This document shows, piece by piece, positions 1 through 8,726 of a stretch of 14,719 bases of DNA. The translations under genes and the position numbers were made by a program. The DNA comes from Sanchytrium tribonematis. Its lineage: Eukaryota; Sanchytriomycota; Sanchytriomycetes; Sanchytriales; Sanchytriaceae. The DNA is taken from assembly GCA_018985235.1 (NCBI GenBank), contig JADGIG010000163.1, positions 1-14,719 on the forward strand, written 5' to 3'. Positions within the stretch are counted from its first letter, which is position 1; every line of letters begins with the position of its first letter. Under the pieces are notes generated by a model. It did no database searches and had not been told where the DNA came from. It worked only from the letters and a program-made list of their open reading frames with translations.

Positions 1-570
1 CACTCTTTCTTCAAAAAAGTTACGAGGAAGCAGAGGTCTACTTGGATAGTATAAGTAACTATATGGTAAACAATGATGTATTTCATTTTAATATTGGTCA
101 AATCAAAATGAGATCCTTAAAATTCGAAGAGGCTGCTAATCATTTTAATCAAATTAAGAACCTTGAAATTAAAGATTCGTGGTTGTATATATTTTGCCTC
201 TGCAAATCTCGTAATTTGGTCTCATTTAGTTATTAATCTAAATCAAGCCGATCTTGTTTGGGAAATGTATTTAAAAATGGAAACTTCCAATATTTCTTTT
301 AGCTTATTGGCCTTAATAGCCAATGAATCTTATAAATCTACGCAATATTTTTATTCTCTCAAGGCATTTGATATATTGTACAATGTAGATTCGCATCCAG
401 ATCATTGGAATGGTAAAATAGGATCAATTTGTGGTGTACTTAAACAACACATACAAGACCAGGATAATATTCTTTATAAACAGCAACTTGCAGATGCTGT
501 GGAAACTCTTAAAGACACAAGCTCGCCCGACAGCCTTGAAATACTTGAATTAATTAATAAATACCAATAA
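1..570 (+). CDS. IFT56: Intraflagellar transport protein 56 (IFT56/TTC26/DYF-13), 3' part, two exons
   Basis: The gene enters from the left edge in frame 3 (codons from position 3). Exon 1 is 1-210 and exon 2 is 230-570, joined across a 19-nt intron with the split codon C|TT. Exon 1 reads as TPR-like helices (YEEAEVYLDSI, then NNDVFHFNIGQ). Exon 2 carries the family signature VWEMYLKMETSNISFSLLAL, followed by IANESYKS and YSLKAFDIL, which matches the C-terminus of IFT56 closely and ends at about the usual place. IFT56 is a TPR subunit of the IFT-B complex, which carries cargo along the ciliary axoneme, so this organism probably has a flagellated stage. Without removal of the intron, frame 3 stops at 234-236. 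The stop TAA lies only 9 nt from the convergent LEO1 stop. The identification rests on remembered family motifs; the N-terminus lies outside the window. Confidence 0.9.
211..229 (+). other. Ultra-short 19-nt GT-AG intron in IFT56
   Basis: The sequence is gtaatttggtctcatttag. Removing it joins frame 3 to frame 1 (phase 1, C|TT = Leu) and gives a junction of expected length and character relative to IFT56 homologues: YIFCLCK, then LINLNQADLVWEMY. No other GT-AG pair nearby gives the needed shift without losing conserved residues. It shares GTA at the donor and TCATTTAG at the acceptor with the other three introns here. Confidence 0.82.
556..561 (+). terminator. Poly(A) signal AATAAA of IFT56, inside the coding region
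   Basis: AATAAA lies 6 bases before the stop codon (568-570), within the codons for Ile-Asn-Lys. With only 9 bp to the convergent LEO1 stop, the 3' UTR must be very short or run into the LEO1 gene. Confidence 0.45.
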
Positions 571-571
571 T

Positions 572-577
572 TTTATT
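572..577 (-). terminator. Poly(A) signal AATAAA of LEO1
   Basis: The plus strand reads TTTATT, so the minus strand has AATAAA just 2 nt after the LEO1 stop codon (582-580). It lies in the 9-bp gap between the two convergent genes. Confidence 0.5.
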
Positions 578-579
578 GT

Positions 580-1686
580 TTAGTCTTCGTCGCTACTAAA
601 TACTATATTTGACTGGTGCTTAGGCTTATCGTCTTTTTCAGACTCCGCATCTTCTTCAACATCTGCACCTGCCTCTAATTCCTTTTCAAATTCCTCTAGT
701 TCGTCCAATTTTTGATCATCGGCAACCACAAAGTCATCTTCTTCATCATAGTCATCCATTTCTTCATCCTCGCTATAATCTGCCTGAAATTCCTCAATTT
801 CATAGCCATTACTCAGACCCTTTCTCTCTTGCTTCTTTTCCAATTTTCTTTGTAGCTTTTCTTTTTCAAGCTCTATTCTTTCTGCCTCTAGTGCAGCCTT
901 CTCTGGATCTTCATTTATAAGAATTTCTTTGGCTTCTGAAGTATTTTGAGCTTTCTTTTTCCGTTGTTGTCTCAAATATGTACTTAATTTTGAAGTGAAT
1001 TTTTGAGGTGCCATGTAAAATTTTCGCTCTATGTTATACAAAAAGTTGAACATGTCTTCATGCTTGACTGACATGAACATTTTTTGCTTATCAGAGACCT
1101 CAGTCAAATCAAACAATTCTTCCCCCACAGCCATCGAATAGGTTCCATCTTCCCATTCAATCAATTTTGAATTTGAAATCATAGTAGTTTTTTGATTTGA
1201 TTCCTCGTACCTCCAACGAATGCCACCCAACGCGGTCCGTTCGGTTTCCTCAGAATCGTCACCAGTATATCCAGAAGGTAGAACGGTGAGTCCGTTTGCC
1301 AGTTTAATCTGAAATCCCTTGCCATTATTAACAAGCGGATATGGGTAGGAAGGGAAAGTAATATGCATATCCTCGATGTCACTTTCTTCAGAGCTGACTG
1401 GCGTATTATCAAGTGGAATATCTAGTGGTATTTCTTTTTCAACAGGTGTTGGCTTTTCTGCATCTTTCACTTTGGCTTTCTTCGGTATCATTAGCACCTC
1501 GTCCTCTATTATTGGATCGTCTTTCACTTCTTCATTTTTAGCTACAACATCATTTCCAAAGATTTCATCCGCTAAAGAATTTTTATTATTGGCCTCTTCC
1601 ATTTCTACATCAGAACCAAAAAGCTCTTTTTCTTGAGAATCATCGACTCCAAATAAGTCAAGTTCCAATTTATTTTCTTCACTCAT
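580..1686 (-). CDS. LEO1: LEO1, subunit of the RNA polymerase II-associated Paf1 complex
   Basis: A single uninterrupted frame of 368 aa. The start is the ATG at 1686-1684; an in-frame TTG six bases upstream should not be used. LEO1 works in the Paf1 complex, which travels with elongating RNA polymerase II and supports H2B ubiquitination and H3K4/K36 methylation. The N-terminus has three acidic LFG/IFG boxes (LDLFGVDD, KELFGSDV, DEIFGNDV), as in animal LEO1. The core at about residues 125-240 contains GIRWRYEE, ISNSKLIEWEDGTYSMAVGE and ELFDL, the conserved LEO1 block (IRWR...[24 protein letters not shown] in animals). A lysine/glutamate-rich helix follows, then RKGLSNGYEIEEF, and the protein ends in an acidic tail with SSDED. 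It is shorter than the human protein because the long acidic N-terminal region is reduced. It is divergently transcribed from the secreted-protein gene and convergent with IFT56. Confidence 0.9.
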   Translation of the reverse strand: MSEENKLELDLFGVDDSQEKELFGSDVEMEEANNKNSLADEIFGNDVVAKNEEVKDDPIIEDEVLMIPKKAKVKDAEKPTPVEKEIPLDIPLDNTPVSSEESDIEDMHITFPSYPYPLVNNGKGFQIKLANGLTVLPSGYTGDDSEETERTALGGIRWRYEESNQKTTMISNSKLIEWEDGTYSMAVGEELFDLTEVSDKQKMFMSVKHEDMFNFLYNIERKFYMAPQKFTSKLSTYLRQQRKKKAQNTSEAKEILINEDPEKAALEAERIELEKEKLQRKLEKKQERKGLSNGYEIEEFQADYSEDEEMDDYDEEDDFVVADDQKLDELEEFEKELEAGADVEEDAESEKDDKPKHQSNIVFSSDED

Positions 1687-1756
1687 CTCCAAGTTTCTAA
1701 ATTTTATTGTGGCAAATTATCCAATAGGATCAAATTTCCATCAAGTACTATTTAAA

Positions 1757-1771
1757 TTTCTTGAAATTTCG
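1757..1771. promoter_or_regulatory. Candidate heat shock element upstream of LEO1
   Basis: The 15 bases fit nTTCnnGAAnnTTCn exactly (TTC 1758-1760, GAA 1763-1765, TTC 1768-1770), the classical three-pentamer site for heat shock factor. It begins 71 nt upstream of the LEO1 ATG and lies 230 nt from the other gene. In AT-rich DNA a chance match is possible. Confidence 0.35.
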
Positions 1772-1960
1772 TAATTGTGAATGCGAAAAATATGGAATTG
1801 TTAATTATGTTAGTTCACCAAACAAAGTCAAAAAATAAATTAGTTAACTCTACAGATGTTAAATGGAATGATTTAATAGCACTATTGAAGATTTAGCCAT
1901 AAAATTCTGGGATGCTTATAATGATTCGACCAATTCAATTGGATCAAATTGCTGATTGGA

Positions 1961-1966
1961 TATAAA
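1961..1966 (+). promoter_or_regulatory. Candidate TATA box of the secreted cysteine-rich gene
   Basis: TATAAA lies 35 nt before the ATG at 2002, preceded by GATTGG and the CCAATTCAATTGG palindrome. The spacing suits a TATA box with a very short 5' UTR. AT-richness lowers the weight of this match. Confidence 0.4.
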
Positions 1967-2001
1967 TCAAAGATAAAACTCCCTTTCAAACGACTCAAAT
2001 T

Positions 2002-2505
2002 ATGATATCAAAATTAATTCTTTCGACTCTTTTAGTGTCAAGCGTATTTGCACAGTCTGAGACTCCAACAGATTGGGATGTCAATTACACAAAAACTATT
2101 GATTCATCAACAAAAGCCAGTTGGTGTGCACGACAAGTGTATGCGTGCAAAACGATCTGTTATACAAGTGATAATCCAGAGCCAAAGTCAAATACTTGTG
2201 ATGCGGATACATTAAATTATAGCTGTACTTGTGGCGATGGAGTTGTTCCTAAATTATCAACATTTACTGACACAATTTATTATTACGAATGTAACGAAGT
2301 CAAAAATAGATGCGCACAGAATTGTGGTGGTAAAGCTAATGAACAGCAATGCAAATCTGATTGTCAGAATAAGTATCAGTGTGCAACTACGGCTCCTAAT
2401 TCTGCTGATAGACAGCCACTAAGTGGAGCAAAGAAAGTTGATCTCGGCAATAGTGCGACTCTTGTCAGCACAACTTTTGTTTTATTTGGAGCTTACTTGG
2501 CTTGA
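2002..2505 (+). CDS. Secreted, probably GPI-anchored cysteine-rich protein (fungal DUF7707-like)
   Basis: 167 aa from an ATG. The N-terminus is a clear signal peptide (about residues 1-17, cleavage likely after VFA). The mature part has 12 cysteines, in order WC, YAC, TIC, NTC, YSC, TC, YEC, NRC, QNC, QQC, SDC, YQC, probably six disulfides. Sequons NYT and NYS could be glycosylated. The last ~16 residues are hydrophobic after a Gly-Asn-Ser stretch, typical of a GPI attachment signal. The pattern C...C..C, TLxYxCxCGDG, P..S.FTDTI.YYEC and a CxxxC-rich end resembles the fungal DUF7707 family, cell-surface proteins of unknown role; this match is from memory of the pattern. It is a single exon. 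Its stop TGA is 7 bp from the convergent MUT stop. Confidence 0.75.
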   Translation: MISKLILSTLLVSSVFAQSETPTDWDVNYTKTIDSSTKASWCARQVYACKTICYTSDNPEPKSNTCDADTLNYSCTCGDGVVPKLSTFTDTIYYYECNEVKNRCAQNCGGKANEQQCKSDCQNKYQCATTAPNSADRQPLSGAKKVDLGNSATLVSTTFVLFGAYLA

Positions 2506-2517
2506 ATAAAATTTATT
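2505..2517. terminator. Bidirectional poly(A) signal overlapping both stop codons
   Basis: AATAAA (+, 2505-2510) starts on the last base of the TGA of the secreted-protein gene. AATAAA on the minus strand (plus TTTATT, 2512-2517) overlaps the TAA of MUT (2515-2513). The 13 bases therefore carry back-to-back signals for two convergent genes whose stops are 7 bp apart. Confidence 0.6.
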
Positions 2518-4712
2518 TACTTTCTAACTTCTTTTCTATTTTCTCAATAACTTCTACTGCTGCTTTAGGGATTTTTGTTCCGGGTCCGAACACTGCACTT
2601 ACACCTTTCTGAAATAGAAACTCGTAGTCTTGCTGAGGAATAACGCCACCAGCGACAACTAGAATGTCTTCACTGCCTTGAGCTTTAAGTGCATCGATTA
2701 ATTGGGGAATTAAGGTTTTGTGACCTGCTGCTTGACTGCTAGCACCAACGACATGAACGTCGCTGTCAATCGCTTGTTTCGCAACTTCTTCTGGGGTGGC
2801 AAACAGTGGTCCAATATCAACATCAAATCCCAAATCTGCAAATCCAGTCGCAATTACTTTGGCTCCTCTGTCATGCCCATCTTGTCCCATCTTCGCAACT
2901 AGAACACGAGGTCGTCTACCAAACTTTTTTTCGAAATCCTCGGATTTCTTAATTGCTCTATCAATGTCAGGGTCATTTCCATATTCATTCATGTATGCAC
3001 CTGAAATTACTCTTGTTTGTGGGTTGTGTCTCCCCCAGATTTGTTCTAAGGCAGCGCTTATTTCCCCGAGGGTGCAGCGATATTTGGCAGCCTCAACAGC
3101 CAAAGCCAACAAATTGCTTTCTTTCCAATTGGTAGGATTTTGAGGCTTCTCTTTTGAAGCCAAATCTGTCAAAGCTCTTAAACATTCTTGGGCTTTAGAC
3201 TCATCTCTTTCGGCTTTCATCTTATTAATTCTTGCAATTTGTGATTCTCTGACCTTTGTGTTATCAATTTGTAAAACCTCAATCGCATCCTCTTTCTCGA
3301 GCTTAAATTTGTTGACTCCCACTATAGTTTCTTGACCAGAGTCAATTCTTGCCTGCCGTTTTGCAGCAGCTTCCTCAATTCTTAATTTAGGAGATCCAGT
3401 TTCCACTGCATTACTCATTCCACCAAGCTCGTCGATTTCTTTGATAATTTCATTGGCTTTGTCATAAAGCTCTTGAGTCAAAGACTCCATCATATAGCTA
3501 CCGCCCCATGGATCAGCAACTTTTGGAATCAATGCTTCTAGTTGCAAAATCAACTGGGTGTTTCTTGCTATTCGGGAAGAAAACTGGGTGGGGAGCCCGA
3601 TAGCTTCATCAAAGGAGTTGGTATGTAAAGATTGAGTTCCTCCTAGAGTTGCAGCCATTGCTTCCACTGTAGTTCGAATAATGTTGTTATAAGGATCTTG
3701 TTCGGTCAAGCTCCATCCACTAGTTTGACAATGAGTTCTTAACAAAAGTGATTTTTCTTTTTTGGGGTTGAATCTTTCTTTTACCTTCTCTGCCCATAAT
3801 CGCCGAGCAGCACGAAGTTTTGCAATTTCCATGTAAAAATTCATTCCGATCCCAAAAAAGAATGATAATCGCGGTGCAAAATCATCTACACTCAGACCGA
3901 CTTGGGTTCCTGTTTTTATATACTCTAGTCCGTCCGCAATTGTAAAAGCTAACTCTAAGGCATTATCCGCTCCAGCCTCCTAAATCAATTAAAAATACTT
4001 GCATATGGTAACCGGAAATCGAAATTGAATTAAATTTCGGCAATATTTTTGATTGGTACTCGAAAATGTCAGCAATAATTCGCATAGATGGTTTTGGAGG
4101 ATATATAAAAGTATTTCTAACCATAAATTCCTTTAAAATGTCATTCTGAATAGTGCCTGAGAGTTCTTCGTATTTGGCGCCTTGTTCTAGACCAGCAACA
4201 ATATAGAACGCTAATATTGGCAAAACCGCCCCATTCATAGTCATAGACGTACTAATTTTGTTAAGTGGTATCCCATCAAACAAAAGCTTCATATCTTCAA
4301 CAGAGTCAATGGCAACACCAGCCATTCCAACGTCACCTACGACCCTTGGATGGTCGCTATCGTATCCTCTATGTGTTGCCAAATCAAATGCAACCGAAAG
4401 ACCTTGTTGTCCTGCCTTCAAATTCGCTCGATAAAACTTGTTACTTTCCTCGACAGTAGAAAAACCGGCATATTGTCTAATAGTCCATGGTCTATGTGTA
4501 TACATTGTGGCTCTGACACCTCGCGTATATGGATAGAATCCAGGGAGCGGTGGTTCTGATCGAATATCGCTTTTTTGGTAAACTGGCTTAAATTTTATGC
4601 CTTCAGCCGTGTTGAAAGACAGTTGCTCAAAAGGATCTTTCTCTGATTTTATCTCCTTCTGGGCTAATTTCTTCCATTTGTCGGTTGAATTTCTTAAAAT
4701 CCTTCGCAACAT
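2513..4712 (-). CDS. MUT: Methylmalonyl-CoA mutase, mitochondrial, adenosylcobalamin-dependent, two exons
   Basis: Exon 1 is 4712-3999 and exon 2 is 3979-2513; removing the 19-nt intron gives 726 aa (human enzyme ~750). The enzyme isomerises (R)-methylmalonyl-CoA to succinyl-CoA in mitochondria, the last step of propionate, Val, Ile, Met and odd-chain fatty-acid breakdown. The ATG at 4712 gives a basic amphipathic start ([20 protein letters not shown]) suited to mitochondrial import. An in-frame ATG at 4802 would add 30 mostly hydrophobic residues and is less likely. Visible landmarks are [21 protein letters not shown], the active-site SGYHMQ|EAGAD with His236 (human His244), [17 protein letters not shown], and the B12-binding domain [11 protein letters not shown] with cobalt-ligand His607, then [13 protein letters not shown]. 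All key residues are present, so it should be active, which implies uptake or synthesis of B12. Confidence 0.96.
3980..3998 (-). other. Ultra-short 19-nt GT-AG intron in MUT
   Basis: Read on the minus strand it is gtatttttaattgatttag, phase 0, between CAA (Gln238) and GAG (Glu239). Removal restores YHMQEAGAD, an invariant active-site segment of the mutase, with no missing or extra residue. If it is retained, the frame runs into a stop within a few codons. Confidence 0.96.
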
Positions 4713-4883
4713 TAGATGGAATTGTTTCAAAAATAATTGTACAAGCCCTTTAAAAATAATTAAGAATGTGAAAATAATTGATTTGCTACATTTGAAAGTC
4801 AAAATTATAATTTGAACTGATAGCTTTAGATAAGCTTTAATTTAACAAATGAAAGAGATTATTTTTTTGAAACATTAGTACAG
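4713..4883. promoter_or_regulatory. Divergent promoter region between MUT and the chromatin remodeller
   Basis: A 171-nt AT-rich spacer between the two start codons. It includes a 9-codon upstream ORF at 4849-4878 (ATG to TAG) that ends 5 nt before the remodeller ATG. No convincing TATA box is distinguishable from the AT-rich background. Confidence 0.5.
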
Positions 4884-7800
4884 ATGCTACCAAAATCGGA
4901 CAATCTCTCAGATGTCGATGATAAAGTAGAAACCAGCGTTCTACACTTTACAAAGGATAAAGAATTCCATGCGAAAGAGTTAACCCTATCAAAAGCGATG
5001 CAGATTGGAAATGAAGATTGGGTTGTGGAAGAAGTATTAGATTATAATAACTCTAAGTATTTGTTGTTATGGCATGGCAACGAACAATCGTGGCAACCGT
5101 ATCAAGATTTATTTGACTGTCCAGAACTTGTAACTCAGTTCTGGGAAGAAAAAGAGAAGGCAGGCATTCGCATCCCGAGAGAAATTCAAAAACAAATGAA
5201 AGAAATGGAAGCATATGCGAATGGAGAAAATGATGATTCGGAGGAATCTGAGGAAGATTTACCACACACTCCGAGAAAAAGAAAAATTTTGGCTCAAGCA
5301 GATGTTGATTATAACAAACGCAGGAAAATTGATTCGTCGAATTCTGATGATTCTATGGATGATGTCCAAGATGAGGACTACGACATCGCTGCTATCAGTT
5401 CTCGAAGATCGGGTAGAAATGCCCAAAGGGTGGGCTATGCTGATATGGACATAGGATCTGCCTTTTCAAGTGATATGAGTGCCGATGAGTATTATAAGAA
5501 GAAGAAAAAGAAGGCAAAAAAGATCGAATTGATACCTGATTTTCTAGTGGATGAAATACTGACTCATAAAGTAGAGAATACAAACGGAAAAGAAAAGATT
5601 TTATTTGCTTGCAAAATGGAAGATACGAGTTTTCATGATATTAAATGGATTGAAGAATCAAAGCTATCCGCGCAGAGCAATGCGAAATACAGAAATTATA
5701 TGAAGAAGAAATTTAATGACAATCCAATTTCACTTGAAGAATCCTTTGACAAGGCTTATCTAAATGTTCATAAAGTAATGATTGTTGAGGAAGATGAACT
5801 TGTTAATGATGAAATTGTATTATTTCACATGATCAAATGGGAAAATTTAAGTTATTTGTACAAAACATTTGAAACCAAGGTTGAAAATTTACCGGGATTT
5901 CAGCTTGCTTATGACAGATACTTGCTTAGTTTAAAATGCGCTGATGAGGTTCTGAAAAGACCTCCGAAGAAAAGAGAGTTTACGCAGATGATGACCCAGC
6001 CGAAATATATTCCAGATGGGTTAACATTAAAAACACATCAACTCTCAGGAGTGAACCGAATGCTTTATAATTGGTCCATCAAAAAATCTATGATACTTGC
6101 TGACGAAATGGGATTAGGTAGTTTTAATTCATATAGGCAAAACTATTCAGACTATTGTTTTTATCAATTATCTTTATGAAAAATATAAAATGGGCCCCTT
6201 TGTCATCATTGTACCTAACTCCACTCTTGATAACTGGGAACGAGAATTTATAAAGTGGGCTCCCACTATGAGTGTCTTAATGTTTTCTGGAGACAGAGAA
6301 GATCGAGAAAGTGTAAAGTCTTATGAGGCCTTTGGTAGCAATGCTGGACTGCGCTTTCATGTACTTATAACAACTTATAGCACCACTCGTCTGGAAAGCG
6401 CATTTCTTAGAAAATGTGGTCCGTACGCTGCATTAGTGGTTGATGAAAGTCATAATTTAAAAAATGAGCGATCTCTACTTTATCAATGTGTGGGTCAATT
6501 GCAAGTTGATTATTGCTTGTTTTTGACTGGAACTCCAGTTCAAAACAAAGTTCGAGAATTATTTAGTTTGCTCAACTTTTTAGATCCTGCGGAATTTGAA
6601 GATGTTGATGAGCTAGAAAAACAATATGAAGCTCTAACTAGTGATTTAGTTTTGGAACTGCTACAAAGATTGAAGCCATATATCCTTAGAAGAACTGTAA
6701 AACACATCGCAAGAGAGCTTCCGCCAAAGAAGGAAATTGTTATACCTTGCGGTATGACTGCTTTACAAAAGAAATTATACAAATCCGTAATTGAAAATAA
6801 TATGACCTTACTGAGTGCGTTGGATCAAAATGGCAAAGTTTCTAGAACAGATATTTGGATGAAGTTGATGCGAATTACCATGCACCCCTATGCGGTTGAT
6901 GAAGATATCGAGCCAAGGAATTTAAGCAAAGAGGAGCAGTTGAGATTGCTAATTGCTAGTAGTGGCAAATTTCTCGTTTTATTTCAAATATTAGATAAAG
7001 TTCGACAAGACAAACACAAAGTGATCATATTTGCCCAACATAAGAGAAGCTTGGATATTTTACAAGATATTTTATTTTTTAAATCGTATCCGCATTTTAG
7101 AATGGACGGAGACACGCCTAGAATGCAAAGGCAACCGATGTTCGATCGGTTCAATTCTACCGAAGATATTTTCTGCTTTCTAATGACGACGCGATGTGGT
7201 TCAGAAGGCATCAATTTGACTGCAGCCTCAACTGTTATCTTGTTGGATATGGATTTCAACCCTACAGTAGACAAGCAAGCTATTGGAAGATGCTACAGAA
7301 TTGGTCAGAGTAATTCTGTCCTTGCAATTAAACTGGTTACAACAGATACAGTCGATCAGAGAAGATGGGACATTGCTAATAAAAAAAGCACACTCAATCG
7401 GCTTCTCGTAAAGCCACTTGACTCTGAGACTGATCTTAAAACAGACGATATCGACAAAATGATACAAATGGGATTTAAAAAATTGTATCAAAATGAAGAC
7501 GACGATAAGCATTTAACTTTGACAGACAATCAACTGAAGGATTATTTGGATCGATCTAACGCGGTCATTGATGATCAAGTCGATGAAGAGGACGATGCAT
7601 TTGCTGATGGTGATTTGTCCCAACCTTTGCACTTGTCGCAGCCGCCTGTCGCAAATGGTAAAGACATCATTGAAGTTCCAAAAGATGAGGTTGAATTCTG
7701 GGATGAGCTTATTACGACCAAAATGAAAGAAGAGGAAGAACGCCGAGCAAACGAAGTCTTTGGCAGAGGAATGCGTAAGCGTCAAAACTTTTCTTTGCAA

Positions 7801-8238
7801 GATGATGTTGTGGACAAAGTCGAAGATGGTGACTTTGTTCTTCAAGAAGAACCCGAAGTTGAATCCAGCGAAGCATCTGATGAAGAACTTATGGTGGGTG
7901 ACCTCGTAGATGAAAATAACAAGAATATCATGAAGAAAAATAGATATAATCCCAGCTCATTGGACGCTGTAACTACGGCCTTGCACAGATCTACAGAGGC
8001 TCCTATCACCAGAATTCTCAGAAACATACCAAAACATAGGGCGGTCCTTGAAGAAAAAAAATTAGTAAGAGCTCAACCTGCAAATGCTAAATGTTGGCTA
8101 TGTAGTGGTGTATATCATCATATAGTGTCTTGCCCATACTTTCGAGATCTCACCTTATTAAGAAATCGTCATAGCCAATTGGCTAATCTTCCACACTATC
8201 GACTATTGGTAGAAGAACTCATGAAATATCATATTTAA
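4884..8238 (+). CDS. Chromodomain SNF2-family chromatin remodeller (CHD/Mi-2, Mit1-like), two exons
   Basis: Exon 1 is 4884-6117 and exon 2 is 6137-8238; splicing the 19-nt intron gives 1111 aa. It should be a nuclear ATP-driven nucleosome remodeller. In order: chromodomain-like segment (about residues 53-95, DWVVEEVLDY...LLLWHGNEQSWQPYQDL); acidic/basic linker with nuclear-localisation-like KKKKKKAKK; second chromodomain-like segment (HKVMIVEEDE...HMIKWENLSYLYKTFE); SNF2 ATPase with Walker A DEMGLG|KT split by the intron, VVDESHN (Asp514, Glu515), FLTGTPVQN, and C-terminal lobe CGSEGINLTAAST and GRCYRIGQ. The C-terminus has a CX2CX4HX4C zinc knuckle (Cys1064, Cys1067, His1072, Cys1077). Two chromodomains suggest CHD/Mi-2; the absence of a visible PHD finger and the C-terminal zinc motif recall fungal Mit1 of the SHREC silencing complex. 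The subfamily is uncertain. Confidence 0.9.
6118..6136 (+). other. Ultra-short 19-nt GT-AG intron splitting the Walker A motif of the remodeller
   Basis: The sequence is gtagttttaattcatatag, phase 1 (G|GC = Gly412). Removal gives LADEMGLGKTIQTIVFINYL, the invariant SNF2 nucleotide-binding motif, exactly. Retention shifts the frame and stops at 6177-6179, leaving a protein without an ATPase domain. Of the four introns this one is placed most securely. Confidence 0.98.
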
Positions 8239-8243
8239 ATAAA
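8238..8243 (+). terminator. Poly(A) signal AATAAA overlapping the remodeller stop codon
   Basis: The gene ends in TAAATAAA: the hexamer begins on the last base of the TAA stop (8236-8238), the same arrangement as in the secreted-protein gene and SERF. Confidence 0.5.
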
Positions 8244-8604
8244 TACTTAAATATTTTTTCATTGCCGGAAATCAACAATGCCATTAGAATCTAGAGAGTA
8301 GTACTTGGATTTTTGGTTTATCAATATAATTATCCTCTCTATTTTTCCCCATGAAACCGTAAATTGCAGTTTTGTCCGTGTCGGCTAGCGCGTTATCAAT
8401 AGTCTTTAAAGTAAGAAATTACACCAAAATATACGTTCCAAATGAACACTCAACTCGGGGAGGTATCCTCTAACTCTGAACCGCAATTGAATCGGCAAAT
8501 GCCATTATTGCTATATTGATATAATTATCAAACTAAACATCTAATTATTTTAAGAAATCGAAGGATGTTCTTCGTACTAACTCAGAATCTAACGTATCAA
8601 CCGT

Positions 8605-8726
8605 ATCGCTAATCACAGCACAATCTAATTAATCGCTAAATTTACAGCACAATATAATTAAAATCGCTAATTACAGCACATTAAGTCAAACCGCTTAACA
8701 AAGCACACCGCTATTACAGCACAATA
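8605..8726. repeat. Degenerate tandem repeat, unit about 27-31 nt
   Basis: The core ATCGCTAATTACAGCACAAT recurs with changes starting at about 8605, 8632 and 8663; weaker copies begin near 8692 and 8709. ACAGCACA occurs four times. Units are separated by AT-rich TATAATTAA-like filler. The array lies between two near-identical 12-mers, CTAACGTATCAA (8589-8600) and CTAACGTATTAA (8765-8776). Confidence 0.6.

Larger units (their letters stand above)
1687..2001. promoter_or_regulatory. Divergent promoter region between LEO1 and the secreted cysteine-rich gene
   Basis: This 315-nt noncoding stretch must hold both promoters. It contains a 15-mer present twice with one mismatch (CAATAGGATCAAATT at 1722-1736, CAATTGGATCAAATT at 1936-1950), each with a CCAAT-type core. 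It also has a perfect CCAATT-C-AATTGG palindrome at 1930-1942, GATTGG at 1954-1959, a three-unit heat-shock-element match near LEO1, and TATAAA at 1961-1966. No ORF of substance is seen. Confidence 0.6.

Noticed and set aside
182-229. Longer introns (45 or 48 nt) in IFT56 using GT at 182 or 185
   Set aside because: These lengths are divisible by 3 and leave the frame change unexplained; only the 19-nt choice at 211-229 restores the frame.
1376-1636. Open frame on the plus strand, Ser/Phe-rich, inside LEO1
   Set aside because: It is the antisense shadow of the acidic LEO1 N-terminus; its Ser/Phe bias is what reversed Glu/Lys codons give. No homology or own signals.
1690-1692. TTG as the LEO1 start
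   Set aside because: An ATG lies two codons downstream (1686-1684), and nuclear eukaryotic genes rarely start at TTG.
2796-3143. 115-codon open frame antisense to MUT
   Set aside because: The opposite strand carries the highly conserved B12-binding domain of the mutase; this frame has no recognisable motif.
4713-4802. Longer MUT N-terminus from the ATG at 4802
   Set aside because: It adds a hydrophobic 30-residue segment unlike a mitochondrial presequence and takes up most of the short divergent promoter; the ATG at 4712 gives a typical basic presequence. Not fully excluded.
6118-6189. The remodeller as two adjacent genes or a pseudogene with a frameshift
   Set aside because: Removing 19 nt bounded by GT and AG restores the exact Walker A box and an open frame through the former gap; three other genes show the same pattern.
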